Shown here piece after piece: positions 31,782-33,942 of a DNA stretch of 33,942 nucleotides. The position numbers and the translations under genes are program-made. The stretch is from Pseudomonadota bacterium. Its GTDB lineage: Bacteria > Pseudomonadota > Gammaproteobacteria > Steroidobacterales > GCA-2729495. The stretch lies in the NCBI GenBank assembly GCA_963205295.1, contig CAUJIY010000029.1:1-33942 (forward strand), read 5' to 3'. How positions within the stretch are numbered: the stretch's first letter is position 1; every line of letters starts with the position of its first letter. The notes beneath the pieces were generated by a model, which made no database searches, was not told the origin of the DNA, and saw only the letters and a list, made by a program, of their open reading frames with translations.

Positions 31782-33942
<2,161 letters not shown>

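Overview
The window is high-GC (visibly well above 60%), gene-dense DNA of a Gram-negative bacterium, most likely a gammaproteobacterium of the Xanthomonadales/Nevskiales/Steroidobacterales kind. This rests on outer-membrane proteins with Sec signals, a multi-SLBB polysaccharide export protein, a PEP-CTERM protein, an Rnk-type GreA-like factor, an NADP-type GdhA, an AB-fused ('group 2') Mrp antiporter operon and no Gram-positive features. The taxon is an inference from gene types only. No tRNA, rRNA or CRISPR array was seen.

Layout. 1-7340 is an envelope/glycan region: a truncated SLBB export protein and a GT-C glycosyltransferase on the minus strand, then a plus-strand run of a HAD-UbiA fusion, a DUF4126 membrane protein and a PAP2 phosphatase. 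The GT-C, UbiA and PAP2 set resembles the mycobacterial polyprenyl-phosphate-pentose pathway. 7298-9242 holds a minus-strand pair (Rnk and an orphan EF-G-like protein) and a plus-strand LysR regulator. 9277-15277 is a complete Mrp Na+/H+ antiporter operon (AB fusion, C, D, E, F, G), tightly packed with three 4-base overlaps, preceded by a CBS-pair protein at 15461-15877. 16098-18036 carries a clade-type small-subunit catalase and a YeaR-like DUF1971 gene behind a 23-bp dyad with NsrR-like geometry.

18061-24046 is ordinary accessory metabolism: a phenol-MetA-type outer membrane protein, an EAL phosphodiesterase followed by an outer-membrane protein and a short MTHFR-like enzyme (the last two overlapping by one base), an LLM flavin oxidoreductase, an AlkA-like DNA glycosylase and a LEA/WHy-domain lipoprotein. 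24233-27694 is one 1153-residue Asn/Gly-rich repeat protein with a PEP-CTERM sorting signal.

28002-31680 is a scarred segment. An intact type I sulfatase sits among three gene remnants: the C-terminus of a serine hydrolase, the C-terminus of what looks like a DMSO-reductase-family beta subunit, and a broken amidohydrolase lipoprotein start. Two of the remnant borders carry the same 16-bp sequence, one of them inside a 21-bp near-perfect inverted repeat, and an 18-bp perfect palindrome lies nearby. The window ends with a cytochrome b561-like gene and, divergently, glutamate dehydrogenase, cut off by the window edge.

The best candidates for undescribed biology are the GT-C/HAD-UbiA/DUF4126/PAP2 group, the orphan EF-G domain III+V protein coupled to Rnk, and the repeat-marked remnant zone. 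The NsrR-like site upstream of the YeaR homologue is the clearest regulatory prediction.
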